Part shown: positions 34,825 through 44,269 of the stretch, one piece after another
Position numbering within the stretch: position 1 is the stretch's first letter
Layout of the letters: each line of letters opens with the position of its first letter
Source: Actinomycetes bacterium
Lineage (GTDB): Bacteria; Actinomycetota; Acidimicrobiia; IMCC26256; JANYLB01
Direction: 5' to 3'
Length of the DNA stretch: 64,000 nucleotides
Assembly: GCA_025363815.1 (NCBI GenBank)
Contig: JANYLB010000060.1
Location: forward strand, 1-64,000
Program-made: the position numbers and the translations under genes
The notes under the pieces: generated by a model
Told to the model about the DNA's origin: nothing
Database searches by the model: none
Seen by the model: the letters and a program-made list of their open reading frames with translations, nothing else

Positions 34825-35304
34825 TCAGCTGCGGGCCCGGAGGCCCAGCTCGCCCAGGCGGGTGCCGAGATCTTCGGGCCGGCGCCCGAGCACGGCCGCG
34901 AGCACCCTGAGGTCGTCACGACGGATCGTGAGCAGCCTTCCGTTGAAATCTTGGCGTTGCAGCTGAATCGTCGAGGCGTAGCGCGCGAGCACCTGGGCCT
35001 CGGGGTCATCGAGAGAGTGGAGGCGCACTAGATCGATCGTGAACGCGTCTTCGAGCTCCGAGACGCCATCGGTGAGATTGATCTCTACGTCGGCGTCACG
35101 AGGGAGCAGCTGATCAGCCGGCACCTCGTAGATCTCCGACAAGCGCAGGAGGCGCGGTACCGAGATAGCACGCTCCCCACGCTCGTACGCGCCTAGGACC
35201 GAGGCTTTGAACTCGAGACCGGAACGCGCTTCGACATCGTGCAGTGAGAGGCCCTTCTGGCGACGAATCGCCCGAAGCCGCTCTCCGACGTGGGTGCCGC
35301 TCAT
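34825..35304 (-). CDS. bldD: BldD-like transcription regulator with c-di-GMP-binding motif
   Basis: 159 residues from ATG 35304 (a start at 35313 adds three residues). An N-terminal XRE-type HTH (ERLRAIRRQKGLSLHDVEAR; VLGAYERGERAISVPRLLRL) resembles Streptomyces BldD throughout. The C-terminal domain has R117-x-D119, eight residues, then R128-x-x-D131 (RQDFNGRLLTIRRDD). This matches the RxD-X8-RxxD signature by which BldD binds tetrameric c-di-GMP; the middle residue of the first motif is Gln instead of Gly. In Streptomyces it represses development genes. What it controls here is unknown. Confidence 0.9.
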   Translation of the reverse strand: MSGTHVGERLRAIRRQKGLSLHDVEARSGLEFKASVLGAYERGERAISVPRLLRLSEIYEVPADQLLPRDADVEINLTDGVSELEDAFTIDLVRLHSLDDPEAQVLARYASTIQLQRQDFNGRLLTIRRDDLRVLAAVLGRRPEDLGTRLGELGLRARS

Positions 35305-35471
35305 CCCCACCATTTCCCCTTACCGCCCCCAAAGGCCCTGACGAAGATGTGAGACTAACAAAGGGTCGAAGTTGCCGCCCTGGTGCGGTTTCACCCATCG
35401 CTCAGAGCCGAGACCAAGCATCCCGTCTCGCGCTCCCCACGCGCGAATCCGTCTGCTAACGGGCTGCAGCG

Positions 35472-36209
35472 TCACCCAAGTTGTCGCATGAGCGCAAGCG
35501 CGGATGCTGCAGCGACCACCGCGGTCTCGGCCCGGAGCACGTGGGGACCGACAGCGAACCGGCCAACGGGCTCGAGCTCAGCGACCTCCTCCGGCTCCAA
35601 CCCACCCTCGGGACCCACCACCACCAGCCACTCCCCACCCGCGGGCGACCCGGCCAGACGATCGGTCGCGGCGACCTCGGCCACGAGAAGAGCAGGGTGG
35701 CCACCGAGCAACGCGATCGGTGCGACGTCATCGATCGTGGGCAGCACCGCGCGGTGGGACTGCATCGCAGCCTCGCGGGCGACGCGTCGGAACCGCTCGC
35801 CCGCGGCGAAACGGCGGGCGTCGTCCCATCGGACTACGGATCGGCGCGCGATCACGGGAACAATCCGATCCACGCCGAGCTCGGTGAGCTGGGCGACGAC
35901 CCTTTCCGGCTTCTCACCCTTCGTCAGCGCGAAGGCAACCGCGATGCGAGGCTCCGGTCGCGGCTCGCGCCTCGACGCGGCAATGGCGACCAGATCGAGC
36001 GCGCCGCCCGACACTGCCATGATCTCGTAGGGACGCCACGAGCCCTGATCGTCGGCCGCTGTGATCGCCTCCCCCACCCGCAACCGCCGAACCCGTGCGA
36101 GGTGGTGACCGTCGCCACCCGACACTGCGCAGGCATCGTCGAGAGAGCTGACGAACACATGAGCAACTGCGCGGTAACCGGATGCCCACTCGTCGGGTTC
36201 GGTGGTCAC
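35472..36209 (-). CDS. rsmE: 16S rRNA (uracil1498-N3)-methyltransferase RsmE
   Basis: 245 residues from GTG 36209, 4 bases after the dnaJ stop. It methylates U1498 of 16S rRNA with SAM. The N-terminal PUA-like part includes DGHHLARVRRLRVGEAITAA. The C-terminal SPOUT knot has VAFALTKGEKPERVVAQLTE, ARRSVVRW, the SAM-binding VVVGPEGGLEPEEVAEL and GPHVLRAETAVVAAASALAL. All family landmarks are intact. The hrcA-dnaJ-rsmE order is common in bacteria. Confidence 0.94.
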   Translation of the reverse strand: MTTEPDEWASGYRAVAHVFVSSLDDACAVSGGDGHHLARVRRLRVGEAITAADDQGSWRPYEIMAVSGGALDLVAIAASRREPRPEPRIAVAFALTKGEKPERVVAQLTELGVDRIVPVIARRSVVRWDDARRFAAGERFRRVAREAAMQSHRAVLPTIDDVAPIALLGGHPALLVAEVAATDRLAGSPAGGEWLVVVGPEGGLEPEEVAELEPVGRFAVGPHVLRAETAVVAAASALALMRQLG

Positions 36210-36213
36210 GTGC

Positions 36214-37338
36214 TTACTGGAACGCGGAGCGGATGCGCGAGAAGAGCCCGCCCTCGTGCTGCGGTTCGACCACCTCACCGCGCAGCTCGGCGAGCTGACG
36301 CAACAAGGACTCCTCCGCCTCGCTCAGATGTTCGGGAACCCGCACCTCGACCTGCACGAGCAGATCACCACGCCCACGGCCGGACAACACAGGCACGCCT
36401 CGGCCCCGCAACCGAAACACACGACCGGGCTGGGTGCCCGCAGGGATGACCAGGTCCTCGGGGCCGTCGAGGGTCTCGATGGTGCACGCGGTGCCCAACG
36501 CGGCCTGCGTCAAGCCGATCGTTCGCACGTGGAGCAGGTCGTTACCGTCGCGGACAAAATCGGCGTTCGGCGCGACCCGTACGTGCACGTACAGGTCGCC
36601 CGACGCGCCGCCGCGCGGTGCGGCCGCCCCGCGCCCAGGAAGCCGAAGTCGCTGACCGTGGTCGATTCCAGCCGGCACCTCTACGTCGAGCCGACGCTCG
36701 GCGACCACCCGGCCGTCGCCTCCGCACGTCGTACACGGTGACGGGATCACCGAGCCGGCGCCGCCACAGGTCGGGCACACGCCGGCCGTCACGATCTGAC
36801 CAAGAATCGATCGGCGCACCTGGCGAACCTGACCCGCTCCGCCACATGTCTCGCAGCGCGCCGCATGCGTGCCCGCCGCCGCGCCCGATCCGCTGCACGG
36901 ATCGCACACCACAGGGAGTCGAACCTCGAGCGCCTTCGTCGTGCCGAAGACCGCCTCGCTCAGCGAGAGGTCGAGTACCGCTTCGGCGTCGGCGCCGGTA
37001 GGACGGCCGGTCGGTCCACTTGCTCCGCGCCCACCGAACACATCGCCGCCGAAGAAGGCATCGAAGAGGTCGTTGATCCCGAAGCCTTCGGCCCCCGGAG
37101 CCGGCGCGCCACTACCGCCCCGCTCGGGCCCGAACATGTCGTAACGACGCCGACGCTCGGGATCGCGCAGCGTCTCGTACGCGACCGAGATCTCCTTGAA
37201 CCGGGCCTCGGCGCCGGGGTCACCCGGGTTCGCGTCTGGGTGGTATTGCCGAGCAAGGGAGCGGTACGCCCGCTTGATGTCGTCGGCATTCGCGCTCCGT
37301 TCGACCCCGAGCAGCAGGTAGTAGTCGTCGGTGTCCAT
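36214..37338 (-). CDS. dnaJ: Chaperone protein DnaJ
   Basis: 374 residues. J domain (DYYLLLGVERSANADDIKRA) with an intact HPD (QYHPDANPGDPG), then a Gly/Phe-rich stretch. The four zinc-binding CxxCxGxG repeats are CDPCSGSG, CETCGGAG, CPTCGGAG and CTTCGGDG. The C-terminal substrate-binding domains include GIDHGQRLRLPGRG. It delivers unfolded proteins to DnaK and stimulates its ATPase. The stop of hrcA and this start share one base (TGATG), so it is under HrcA/CIRCE control. Confidence 0.96.
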   Translation of the reverse strand: MDTDDYYLLLGVERSANADDIKRAYRSLARQYHPDANPGDPGAEARFKEISVAYETLRDPERRRRYDMFGPERGGSGAPAPGAEGFGINDLFDAFFGGDVFGGRGASGPTGRPTGADAEAVLDLSLSEAVFGTTKALEVRLPVVCDPCSGSGAAAGTHAARCETCGGAGQVRQVRRSILGQIVTAGVCPTCGGAGSVIPSPCTTCGGDGRVVAERRLDVEVPAGIDHGQRLRLPGRGAAAPRGGASGDLYVHVRVAPNADFVRDGNDLLHVRTIGLTQAALGTACTIETLDGPEDLVIPAGTQPGRVFRLRGRGVPVLSGRGRGDLLVQVEVRVPEHLSEAEESLLRQLAELRGEVVEPQHEGGLFSRIRSAFQ

Positions 37339-38405
37339 CAGGTGTGCAGGCTGCGGCCGAGCTGCTGCGAAACCGTCGCCACCGCCGCGAGCGCTCGGTG
37401 ATAGTCCATCCGGGTCGGGCCGAGGATGCCGATCGAGCCGACGACCTCACCCTCGACGACGTACGGCGCCAGCACGAGTGAGCAGTCACGCAGCTCTTCG
37501 CGTTCGTTCTCCGCGCCGATGCGAACGATGAGCCCATGGTCGAGGAGCCCGCGCACGAGCGAGACGACGACCGCCTGGTGTTCGAGTAGCTCGAGCAACC
37601 GGGCCGCGCCGTCGACAGTGCCGTACGAACCCTGTTCCATTGCGATCCGACTTACTCCGCTCACGTAGAGCGGCTCGAGCTGACCGGCCACTCGCGCCGC
37701 GAGCGCGTCACGGGCGACAAGCACGCACCGGTCGACCACTAGATCGCCGGTCGGTTCGGACACCGGAAGACCGGCGAGCGTCGAACCGTGGAGCTGCGCG
37801 TTGAGCGCTGTTCCGGCGCGAGCGAGGTCGCCCTCGCTCGGTTCGCCCTCCAAGTGGAGGACTTCCTTCTCGACGGCACCGTTCGACAACACCCCGACCA
37901 CCAAGGCGAGACCGGGTTGGAGCGACACGATCTGCACGCTGCGCAGTACCGCGGCGTCGGAGGCCGGCCCCACGACGACGGAGGCATGCTGGGTGAGATT
38001 CGCGAGGAGCTGACCCGTCTCGTGGAGTAGATCCTCGAGCGCGCGGTGCGCGCTTGTGAAAAAGTCGGAGACGGTGCGGCGCTGCGCCGGCGGCAGACCC
38101 GGTGCGCGCTCGAAGTGGTCGACGAAGAAGCGGTACCCGCGGTCAGTCGGAATGCGGCCGGCCGAAGTGTGCGGCTGCACCAGGTAGCCCTCACGCTCGA
38201 GAACCGTCATGTCGTTGCGCACCGTCGCGCTCGAGACACCGAGCTCCCGGGAGGTGGCGATCGTCTGGGATCCGACCGGCTGAGCCGTGGCGACATACTC
38301 CTCGACAACGGCCCGCAGCACACGAGCTCTTCGCTCGTCCAGCGGCGGACGCGCCTGACCCTCGTCGCCGGCGTCGCTCACAGGGATGGTGATGTCTGGC
38401 GCCAT
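37338..38405 (-). CDS. hrcA: Heat-inducible transcription repressor HrcA
   Basis: 355 residues. N-terminal winged helix (LRAVVEEYVATAQPVGSQTI; GVSSATVRNDMTVLEREGYL; TSAGRIPTDRGYRFFVDHF) that binds CIRCE, followed by the GAF-like dimerisation part and the C-terminal SIGILGPTRMDYHRALAAV, all typical. HrcA represses chaperone genes and needs GroEL to stay active. A CIRCE element lies at 38476-38502, upstream of this gene, so it should repress its own operon with dnaJ. Confidence 0.96.
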   Translation of the reverse strand: MAPDITIPVSDAGDEGQARPPLDERRARVLRAVVEEYVATAQPVGSQTIATSRELGVSSATVRNDMTVLEREGYLVQPHTSAGRIPTDRGYRFFVDHFERAPGLPPAQRRTVSDFFTSAHRALEDLLHETGQLLANLTQHASVVVGPASDAAVLRSVQIVSLQPGLALVVGVLSNGAVEKEVLHLEGEPSEGDLARAGTALNAQLHGSTLAGLPVSEPTGDLVVDRCVLVARDALAARVAGQLEPLYVSGVSRIAMEQGSYGTVDGAARLLELLEHQAVVVSLVRGLLDHGLIVRIGAENEREELRDCSLVLAPYVVEGEVVGSIGILGPTRMDYHRALAAVATVSQQLGRSLHT

Positions 38406-38475
38406 GCTCAGGTCCCTCGCGCGGGTCCGTTCTTTGTTCGGGATGACCGGGAACGCACACTCCGGGGCTCCGGAG

Positions 38476-38502
38476 CTAGCAGTCGAGTCTACCGAGTGCC
38501 AG
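38476..38502. promoter_or_regulatory. CIRCE operator upstream of hrcA-dnaJ
   Basis: The sequence CTAGCAGTC-N9-GAGTGCCAG matches the CIRCE consensus TTAGCACTC-N9-GAGTGCTAA at 7 of 9 bases in each arm with the exact 9-base spacer. On the minus strand the spacer contains TAGACT, a fair -10 box, 71 bases or more before the hrcA ATG. HrcA bound here would block the promoter. The gene it controls is encoded next, which supports the call. Confidence 0.8.
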
Positions 38503-38552
38503 CCCGGAAGGTGCGGGGATCGCTCCGGACGAACCCGGTCGGGACCGACGCC

Positions 38553-39704
38553 CTAGCCGATCCCAGGTCGGGGTGGAGCTGCGCCGGCCAGAAGGAGCCG
38601 AGCCGTGACGTCGTCGCCGAGAAGCCGTCCGGCACGGGTCAACCTCACCCGGGTACCCGTGGATTCCTCGCTGATCAGTTCGAGGATTCCGCCGTCGGCG
38701 AGGTCGGCGATGGTCTCTCTCGCCGCCGGGGCGACGACCGCGCCCGGGCGAGTGCGTAGTGCGAGCCCGAACGCCTCCTCGGCCCGAGTGGGTCCGTCGA
38801 GCTGCTCCGCTCCAGCGCGCGGCGATTCGGCCGCGTCGACGGCTTCGATGTAACGCTCGGGAGTACGGACGTTCCACCATCTCTCGCCGTCGCGGTGGCC
38901 GTGCGCGGCGCAACCGATTGCCATGTACTCACCCTGATCCCAGTAGAGAAGGTTGTGGCGGCATTCCTGACCCGTACGAGACCAGTTCGAGATCTCATAC
39001 CAGTCGAAGCCCGCGTCGGCGAAGGCGGAGTCGGCAAGCTCGTACTTCGTCGCCTGGTCATCGTCATCGGGCGCCCTCGTCACCCCGGTCGCCACCTGCC
39101 GACCGAGCGGCGTCGACGGGACGACGGTCAGCGCGTACGCGCTGATGTGGTCGGGTTCGAGCTTGATCACACCATCGACGGTCCGGTGCCAGTCGTCGAG
39201 GGTCTCGCCCGCTGCGCCGAAGATGACGTCGACGTTGAGGCGTTCGAACCCGGCGGCACGCGCGCCGGTGAGCGCGTCGACGACATTGGCCGGATCGTGG
39301 GTGCGACCCAGCGAGGCGAGCACCGAGGTCTGCAATGACTGGACGCCGAACGATACGCGGTTCGCTCCTGCGAGTCGATATCCGGCGAGCTTGGCCTGAT
39401 CGACGGAATCAGGGTTGCACTCGATCGTGATCTCGGCTCCGGGCGCGATCGGGATCGCGTCGATGATCCGTGCCATCGCATCGGGCTCGAGCAACGACGG
39501 TGTACCACCACCGAAGAACACCGTGTTCGCCGGGCGCAGACCTCCACCAAATTGACGGCCGAGATCGGTCACGCAGGCGTCGACGTATGCGTTGATCAGA
39601 TGGTCTCGGTCGGTCCAGGTCGCGAAGTCGCAGTAGTCACACCGGTGAACACAGAACGGCACGTGGACGTAGACCCCGAGGGCTGCATTCGGCACAGGCC
39701 TCAT
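38553..39704 (-). CDS. hemW: Radical SAM protein HemW (heme chaperone)
   Basis: 383 residues. The radical-SAM cluster motif is CVHRCDYC near the N-terminus (VYVHVPFCVHRCDYCDF). FFGGGTPSLL, ITIECNPDSV, NRVSFGVQSLQ and LNVDVIFGAAGET follow, as in the HemN/HemW family. The C-terminal HemN-type region includes GYMAIG-like GEYMAIGCAAHGH. HemW inserts heme into respiratory enzymes. True coproporphyrinogen dehydrogenase HemN has a longer N-terminal part, which is lacking here. It may serve the caa3 oxidase made from this window. Confidence 0.93.
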   Translation of the reverse strand: MRPVPNAALGVYVHVPFCVHRCDYCDFATWTDRDHLINAYVDACVTDLGRQFGGGLRPANTVFFGGGTPSLLEPDAMARIIDAIPIAPGAEITIECNPDSVDQAKLAGYRLAGANRVSFGVQSLQTSVLASLGRTHDPANVVDALTGARAAGFERLNVDVIFGAAGETLDDWHRTVDGVIKLEPDHISAYALTVVPSTPLGRQVATGVTRAPDDDDQATKYELADSAFADAGFDWYEISNWSRTGQECRHNLLYWDQGEYMAIGCAAHGHRDGERWWNVRTPERYIEAVDAAESPRAGAEQLDGPTRAEEAFGLALRTRPGAVVAPAARETIADLADGGILELISEESTGTRVRLTRAGRLLGDDVTARLLLAGAAPPRPGIG

Positions 39705-39739
39705 GGTCGCGCGCCAGCCGAGGTGTCGAAGTTCGGCCC

Positions 39740-40561
39740 TCAGGCGGGAACGAGGCCTGTGGCCTGCGGCTTCTGGAGCGAGGAGATCACTCCCGGCGCC
39801 TTCTCCAGGGTGACGGCGAAACCGTTGACCGGACCTGAGAACCGGAAGCTCGCGACCCGTGGGTCCCTCCCGAGCACCCCGGCCGAGATCGCTTCCGGCT
39901 GCTTCGGATCACCCACAAGAGCCCAGAGTTGGTACACCTCGCCTTCTGGCGCGACTTTCAAGCCCTTTGACACGAAGTAGCCAGTTCCACTCGGTCGCAA
40001 CACGATGCTCGCGAGCTCGGCTCCGCTGTCGGCGGTGAGGCTCACGGCACGGCTACCGGGTGCGGAAACCGCGGTCGCGGCGCCACGCTGGACGGCGTCG
40101 CTGGTCATGGCCACATCGAGGCGGTCAATCCGATCGTTCTGCCGGACGACCTCGACGGAGAGCACGGCGATGAGAGTCGCCGCGACTGCGGCGGCCACGC
40201 CGACCCAACGCAACGCGACCGAACGATGCCCGGACTCCCGCACGCGCTTCGCTTCGGAGATAGGTGTGACCACTTCGCGACCTGCCGTGATGTTCAGATC
40301 CGGCATCTCGACGCCGATCTGTTCGAGGTTGCGTTGCTCGCCGTCTATCTCGCCGACGATGCGGTCCCAGATGCCCGACGGCGCGTCGGCGCCCGACATC
40401 GCGAGCATCGAAGCCGCCTCCCGGAATGATTCGACCTCGGCGCGCGCCCTCGGGTCGGAATCGAGGTACCGCTCGATCTGATCGCGCTCGTCGTCGTCGA
40501 CGGCGTCGAGCGCGTAGGCCCCGAGCAGGGCCTGCAACTCTTCCCTCTGCAGATCAGCCAC
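39740..40561 (-). CDS. Anti-sigma factor, RskA type
   Basis: 273 residues from GTG 40561, overlapping the sigma-factor stop by 8 bases. The N-terminal cytoplasmic anti-sigma domain (QALLGAYALDAVDDDERDQI) lacks the zinc HxxxCxxC motif. A single membrane helix (WVGVAAAVAATLIAVLSVEV) precedes the outer RskA domain (YFVSKGLKVAPEGEVYQLWA; VNGFAVTLEKAPG). It holds the ECF sigma factor at the membrane until an outside signal leads to proteolysis. No separate protease gene is adjacent. Confidence 0.9.
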   Translation of the reverse strand: MADLQREELQALLGAYALDAVDDDERDQIERYLDSDPRARAEVESFREAASMLAMSGADAPSGIWDRIVGEIDGEQRNLEQIGVEMPDLNITAGREVVTPISEAKRVRESGHRSVALRWVGVAAAVAATLIAVLSVEVVRQNDRIDRLDVAMTSDAVQRGAATAVSAPGSRAVSLTADSGAELASIVLRPSGTGYFVSKGLKVAPEGEVYQLWALVGDPKQPEAISAGVLGRDPRVASFRFSGPVNGFAVTLEKAPGVISSLQKPQATGLVPA

Positions 40562-41174
40562 GTCCCACCGCCTCCGACTCTTCCAGCCCGGCACGCAATC
40601 GGGCGAGCCCGCTGCGAATCCGACTCTTGATCGTGCCTTCCGGTTTATCCAGGATCCGCGCGACCTCTCGGTAGGTATGTCCGCCGAAGTACGCGAGCTC
40701 GATGGCGGCTCGTTCGCCCTCCGCAAGCTTGCCGACGGCTTCGCGAACGTGCTCGGCAAGCGCGAGATCCCAAACCTCGCGTTCGAGGTCGTAGCCAGAC
40801 TCGGCGTTCAGCCGCGCTTCGCGCTCTTCCCGTCGACGACGGGCCGACTCCGACCGAACAAGGTCGACGCTGCGCCCGTGGGTCTGGGCCAAGAGATAGG
40901 AGCGCAGCGTCCCGCGGTCGGGGTCGAACTTCTCGGGTTGGTTCCAGAGTCGGAGGAACACCTCCTGTACGACCTCCTCGGCGAACGAGCGGTCACCCGC
41001 CAGCCGTTGGGCGAGGCCGAAGCACGCCCCGCCATGGCGTCGGTACGCCTCGGCGAGAGCCTCTTGGCGGAACCGAGCGATGGCGAGAACGAGCTTGGCA
41101 TCGCTCGATTCCCGGACATCTCTTGCGAACATCACATCCTCTTCGGAACCAGATCCACGTTCGGATGACGACAT
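40554..41174 (-). CDS. ECF RNA polymerase sigma factor, SigK type
   Basis: 206 residues from ATG 41174; a start at 41132 (MFARDVRESS) is possible. Sigma-70 region 2 is FGLAQRLAGDRSFAEEVVQE, VFLRLWNQPEKFDPDRGTLR and SYLLAQTHGRSVDLVRSESA. Region 4 is LAEGERAAIELAYFGGHTYR and EVARILDKPEGTIKSRIRSG. Regions 1.1 and 3 are absent, as expected for ECF factors. It is cotranscribed with its anti-sigma factor and divergent from an acyl-CoA dehydrogenase gene only 20 bases away. Confidence 0.92.
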   Translation of the reverse strand: MSSSERGSGSEEDVMFARDVRESSDAKLVLAIARFRQEALAEAYRRHGGACFGLAQRLAGDRSFAEEVVQEVFLRLWNQPEKFDPDRGTLRSYLLAQTHGRSVDLVRSESARRRREEREARLNAESGYDLEREVWDLALAEHVREAVGKLAEGERAAIELAYFGGHTYREVARILDKPEGTIKSRIRSGLARLRAGLEESEAVGRG

Positions 41175-41194
41175 AAGGCCATAGCCTGCCCGCG

Positions 41195-42370
41195 ATGCGC
41201 GTGGATGTAACGGAGTTCCTTGCCGACGACTCACAGGCCGAGGCCCATGCGGCCACAGAAGCAACCCGTGGGTTCCTCGCTGCGCACCGGGGTGGCGACG
41301 GGCGGTGGCCCACCGACTGGTATCGGACGATGGCCGCCGGCGGCTATGTGGCGCCACACTGGCCGCGGCCGTGGGGCCTCGCCGCCTCACCTGTGGAACA
41401 GCTCATGATTGACGCCGAGCTCAGGGCCGCCGGTGCGCCGAAGCCGTTGAATCCCATCGGTATCGGTTGGGCCGGTCCGACGCTCCTCGCCGCCGGAACC
41501 CCCGAACAGCACGATAGATACCTGCCCGGACTGCTCGACGGCTCCGAGATCTGGTGCCAGTTGTTCAGCGAGCCGGGGTCGGGTAGCGACCTCGCGTCGC
41601 TGACGACCAGCGCCGAGCGTGACGGCGACGAATACGTCGTCAACGGCCAGAAGATCTGGACGACCCTCGCCCACATCTCCCGCTACGGGATCCTGCTCGC
41701 CCGCACCCACCCGACCGCCGAACCCCACCGAGGGATCAGCTACTTCATCGTCGACATGGCGACTACCGGGATCACCACGCGACCGATCCGCCAGATGGAC
41801 GGCCAGTCCATGTTCAACGAGGTGTTCCTCGACAGTGTGCGCGTGCCCGTAGAGAACCTGGTCGGCGCCGAGAATGACGGATGGCGGTTGGCGAAGGTCA
41901 CGCTCGGCAACGAGCGGGTGTCGCTTTCGGGCGAGGGCGCGCTCTGGGGGATCGGCCCGACTGCCGACGATCTTCTCGACATGGTCCGCGCCCACGGTGG
42001 TGTCGACGACGCGATGCTTCGCCAACGACTTGCGGCGCTCTACGTCGAGCAAGAGGTGCTGCGGCTCATCCGGCTACGCACCGTGTCGGCACGGGTGCGC
42101 GGGCTCGAGCCCGGGCCTGAGGTTTCGGTCCGAAAGGCGCTCGCCGATGAGCACGGCCAGCATGTAATGGCGATGGCGGTCGAGCTCGCCGGGACCGACG
42201 GGTTGGTCGTCGACCGCGGCCCGTTCGGCACGGTCGACTCAGAGTGGTCCCGCGGTTACCTCTACTCACGCGCGCTCACGATCGGCGGTGGGACATCGGA
42301 GGTTCAGCGCAACATCATCGGCGAACGCGTCCTCGGCCTCCCCCGCGACCCTGACCCGCGCGACCCCTGA
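41195..42370 (+). CDS. Acyl-CoA dehydrogenase family flavoprotein
   Basis: 391 residues. It likely oxidises an acyl-CoA to the enoyl-CoA with FAD. FAD-binding parts are WCQLFSEPGSGSDLASLTTS, VVNGQKIWTTLAHISRYGIL and the C-terminal RALTIGGGTSEVQRNIIGER. The catalytic base is not clear: the expected Glu region reads VDRGPFGTVDSEWSRGYLYS, and Asp or Glu there could serve. Such enzymes in actinobacteria often act on steroid or branched substrates, which I cannot decide. It is the only metabolic gene in this stretch, divergent from the sigma factor. Confidence 0.88.
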   Translation: MRVDVTEFLADDSQAEAHAATEATRGFLAAHRGGDGRWPTDWYRTMAAGGYVAPHWPRPWGLAASPVEQLMIDAELRAAGAPKPLNPIGIGWAGPTLLAAGTPEQHDRYLPGLLDGSEIWCQLFSEPGSGSDLASLTTSAERDGDEYVVNGQKIWTTLAHISRYGILLARTHPTAEPHRGISYFIVDMATTGITTRPIRQMDGQSMFNEVFLDSVRVPVENLVGAENDGWRLAKVTLGNERVSLSGEGALWGIGPTADDLLDMVRAHGGVDDAMLRQRLAALYVEQEVLRLIRLRTVSARVRGLEPGPEVSVRKALADEHGQHVMAMAVELAGTDGLVVDRGPFGTVDSEWSRGYLYSRALTIGGGTSEVQRNIIGERVLGLPRDPDPRDP

Positions 42371-42386
42371 ATTCACCCCGATTGGG

Positions 42387-44177
42387 TTACTCGTCGAGCT
42401 TGAGGGCGGCGACGAAGGCTTCCTGAGGGACCTCGACGCGGCCGATCTGCTTCATGCGCTTCTTGCCCTCCTTCTGGCGGTCGAGCAACTTGCGCTTGCG
42501 GCTGACGTCGCCGCCATAGCACTTCGCGATCACGTCCTTGCGTCGAGCTTTGACCGTCTCCCTGGCAATGATGCGCCCGCCGATCGCGGCCTGGATCGGC
42601 ACGTCGAACAACTGCCTCGGGATCAGCTCCTTGAGCTTGCCCGCCATCCGCCGGCCGTAGTCGTAGGCCTTGTCGTTGTGCACGATCGCCGAGAACGCGT
42701 CGACGGGAGTGCCGTTCAGCAGGACATCGACCTTCGCGAGCTTCGACGCGCGCCAGCCGGCTGGTTCGTAGTCGAGGCTCGCGTATCCCCGGGTGCGTGA
42801 CTTCATGTGGTCAAAGAAATCGAGCACGATCTCGCCCAGCGGCATCTCGTAGACGATCTCGACCCGTTCCTCCGAGAGATAGTCCATCTTCTTCATGTCG
42901 CCCCGCCGACCTTGACACAGCTCCATGAGGGTGCCGACGTATTCCGTAGGCGTGAGGATCGTGACGGTGACGTACGGCTCCTCGATCGACTCGACGAAGT
43001 TCGGCTGCGGCATCGACGACGGGTTGTCGACCACCTGCGTACTTCCATCGGCCATGTTCGCTACGTACTCGACATTCGGCGCGGTAGCGACCAAGGCGAG
43101 GTTGTACTCCCGCTCCAGGCGCTCCCGAACGATCTCCATGTGCAGGAGCCCGAGGAACCCACAGCGAAAGCCGAATCCCAGCGCGCCCGACGTCTCGGGC
43201 TCGTACGTGAAGCTCGAGTCGTTGAGGCGCAACCGTTCGAGTGCCTCGCGCAGTTCGGTGTATTCGTCGCCGTCGACGGGATAGAGGCCGCAGAACACCA
43301 TCGGCTTCGGGTCGAGATAGCCCGGGAGGGCCGGAGCCGGGTTCCCCGCGCTCGTCACGGTCTCCCCCACCCGCGCCTGACCGACGTCTTTCATCCCGGC
43401 AATCAAGTAGCCGACCTCACCGGGGCCCAGCGCGTCGACCGGCGTGGGAACCGGGAGCCGGACACCCACCTCCTCGGCATCGTGGGTGTCGTTCGCCTGC
43501 ACGAAGCGCAGGCGCGCGCCAGAAGTGAGCGTGCCACTGAAGACGCGCACCGCGCTCACAACTCCACGGTAGGGGTCGTAGTGCGAGTCGAAGATCAGGC
43601 CCTGAAGCGGCGCGTCGGCGTCGCCGGTCGGCGCGGGCACGCGCTCGATCACCGCGTCGAGCAGCTCGGGAACACCTTCGCCGGTCTTTGCCGAGATGCG
43701 CAGGATCTCCTCTGCCGGGATGCCGAGCACCTTTTCGATCTCCCCTGCGACTCGTTCCGGCTCAGCGCCAGGTAGATCGATCTTGTTGAGTGCGGCGACG
43801 ATCGTGAGATCGTGTTCGATCGCGAGATAGCAGTTGGCCAACGTCTGGGCTTCGATCCCCTGGCTCGCGTCGACGAGCAGGATCACGCCCTCGCAGGCGG
43901 CGAGGCTGCGAGACACCTCGTATCCAAAGTCGACGTGGCCGGGGGTGTCGATCAGGTTGACGACGTGGCCGTGCCAACGGACCCGCACGTTCTGCGCCTT
44001 GATCGTGATCCCACGCTCCCGCTCGATGTCCATCGAGTCGAGGTACTGGGCCCGCATGTCGCGGAGCTCGACGGCGCCGGTCATCTCCAGGAACCGGTCG
44101 GCAAGCGTCGACTTGCCGTGGTCGATGTGGGCGATGATCGAGATGCAGCGCAACTGTTCCAGGGGGGTCACCGACAC
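42387..44177 (-). CDS. lepA: Elongation factor 4 (LepA)
   Basis: 596 residues from GTG 44177; upstream in-frame codons to 44264 would overlap the rpsT promoter and exceed family length. A ribosome-bound GTPase linked to translation initiation or back-translocation. G1 is [14 protein letters not shown], then [18 protein letters not shown]3 DTPGHVDF and G4 [12 protein letters not shown]. The LepA-specific C-terminal domain includes [20 protein letters not shown] and ending [20 protein letters not shown]. It is divergent from rpsT, a frequent pairing. Confidence 0.96.
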   Translation of the reverse strand: MSVTPLEQLRCISIIAHIDHGKSTLADRFLEMTGAVELRDMRAQYLDSMDIERERGITIKAQNVRVRWHGHVVNLIDTPGHVDFGYEVSRSLAACEGVILLVDASQGIEAQTLANCYLAIEHDLTIVAALNKIDLPGAEPERVAGEIEKVLGIPAEEILRISAKTGEGVPELLDAVIERVPAPTGDADAPLQGLIFDSHYDPYRGVVSAVRVFSGTLTSGARLRFVQANDTHDAEEVGVRLPVPTPVDALGPGEVGYLIAGMKDVGQARVGETVTSAGNPAPALPGYLDPKPMVFCGLYPVDGDEYTELREALERLRLNDSSFTYEPETSGALGFGFRCGFLGLLHMEIVRERLEREYNLALVATAPNVEYVANMADGSTQVVDNPSSMPQPNFVESIEEPYVTVTILTPTEYVGTLMELCQGRRGDMKKMDYLSEERVEIVYEMPLGEIVLDFFDHMKSRTRGYASLDYEPAGWRASKLAKVDVLLNGTPVDAFSAIVHNDKAYDYGRRMAGKLKELIPRQLFDVPIQAAIGGRIIARETVKARRKDVIAKCYGGDVSRKRKLLDRQKEGKKRMKQIGRVEVPQEAFVAALKLDE

Positions 44178-44225
44178 ATTCTCGCGGATGAACGGGGTGA
44201 TCGACCGGCTCGAGGCTGCTGGTGC

Positions 44226-44231
44226 TACCCT
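44226..44231 (+). promoter_or_regulatory. Possible extended -10 box for rpsT
   Basis: TGCTACCCT has the extended TGn in front of TACCCT, about 39 bases before the rpsT ATG. No clear -35 box is found at 16-18 bases. The call rests on this and on the need for a promoter in the 92-base gap between divergent lepA and rpsT. Confidence 0.35.
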
Positions 44232-44269
44232 TTTTCGACCGTCTGAAAGTTCTGGGAGCCCCAACGCGC

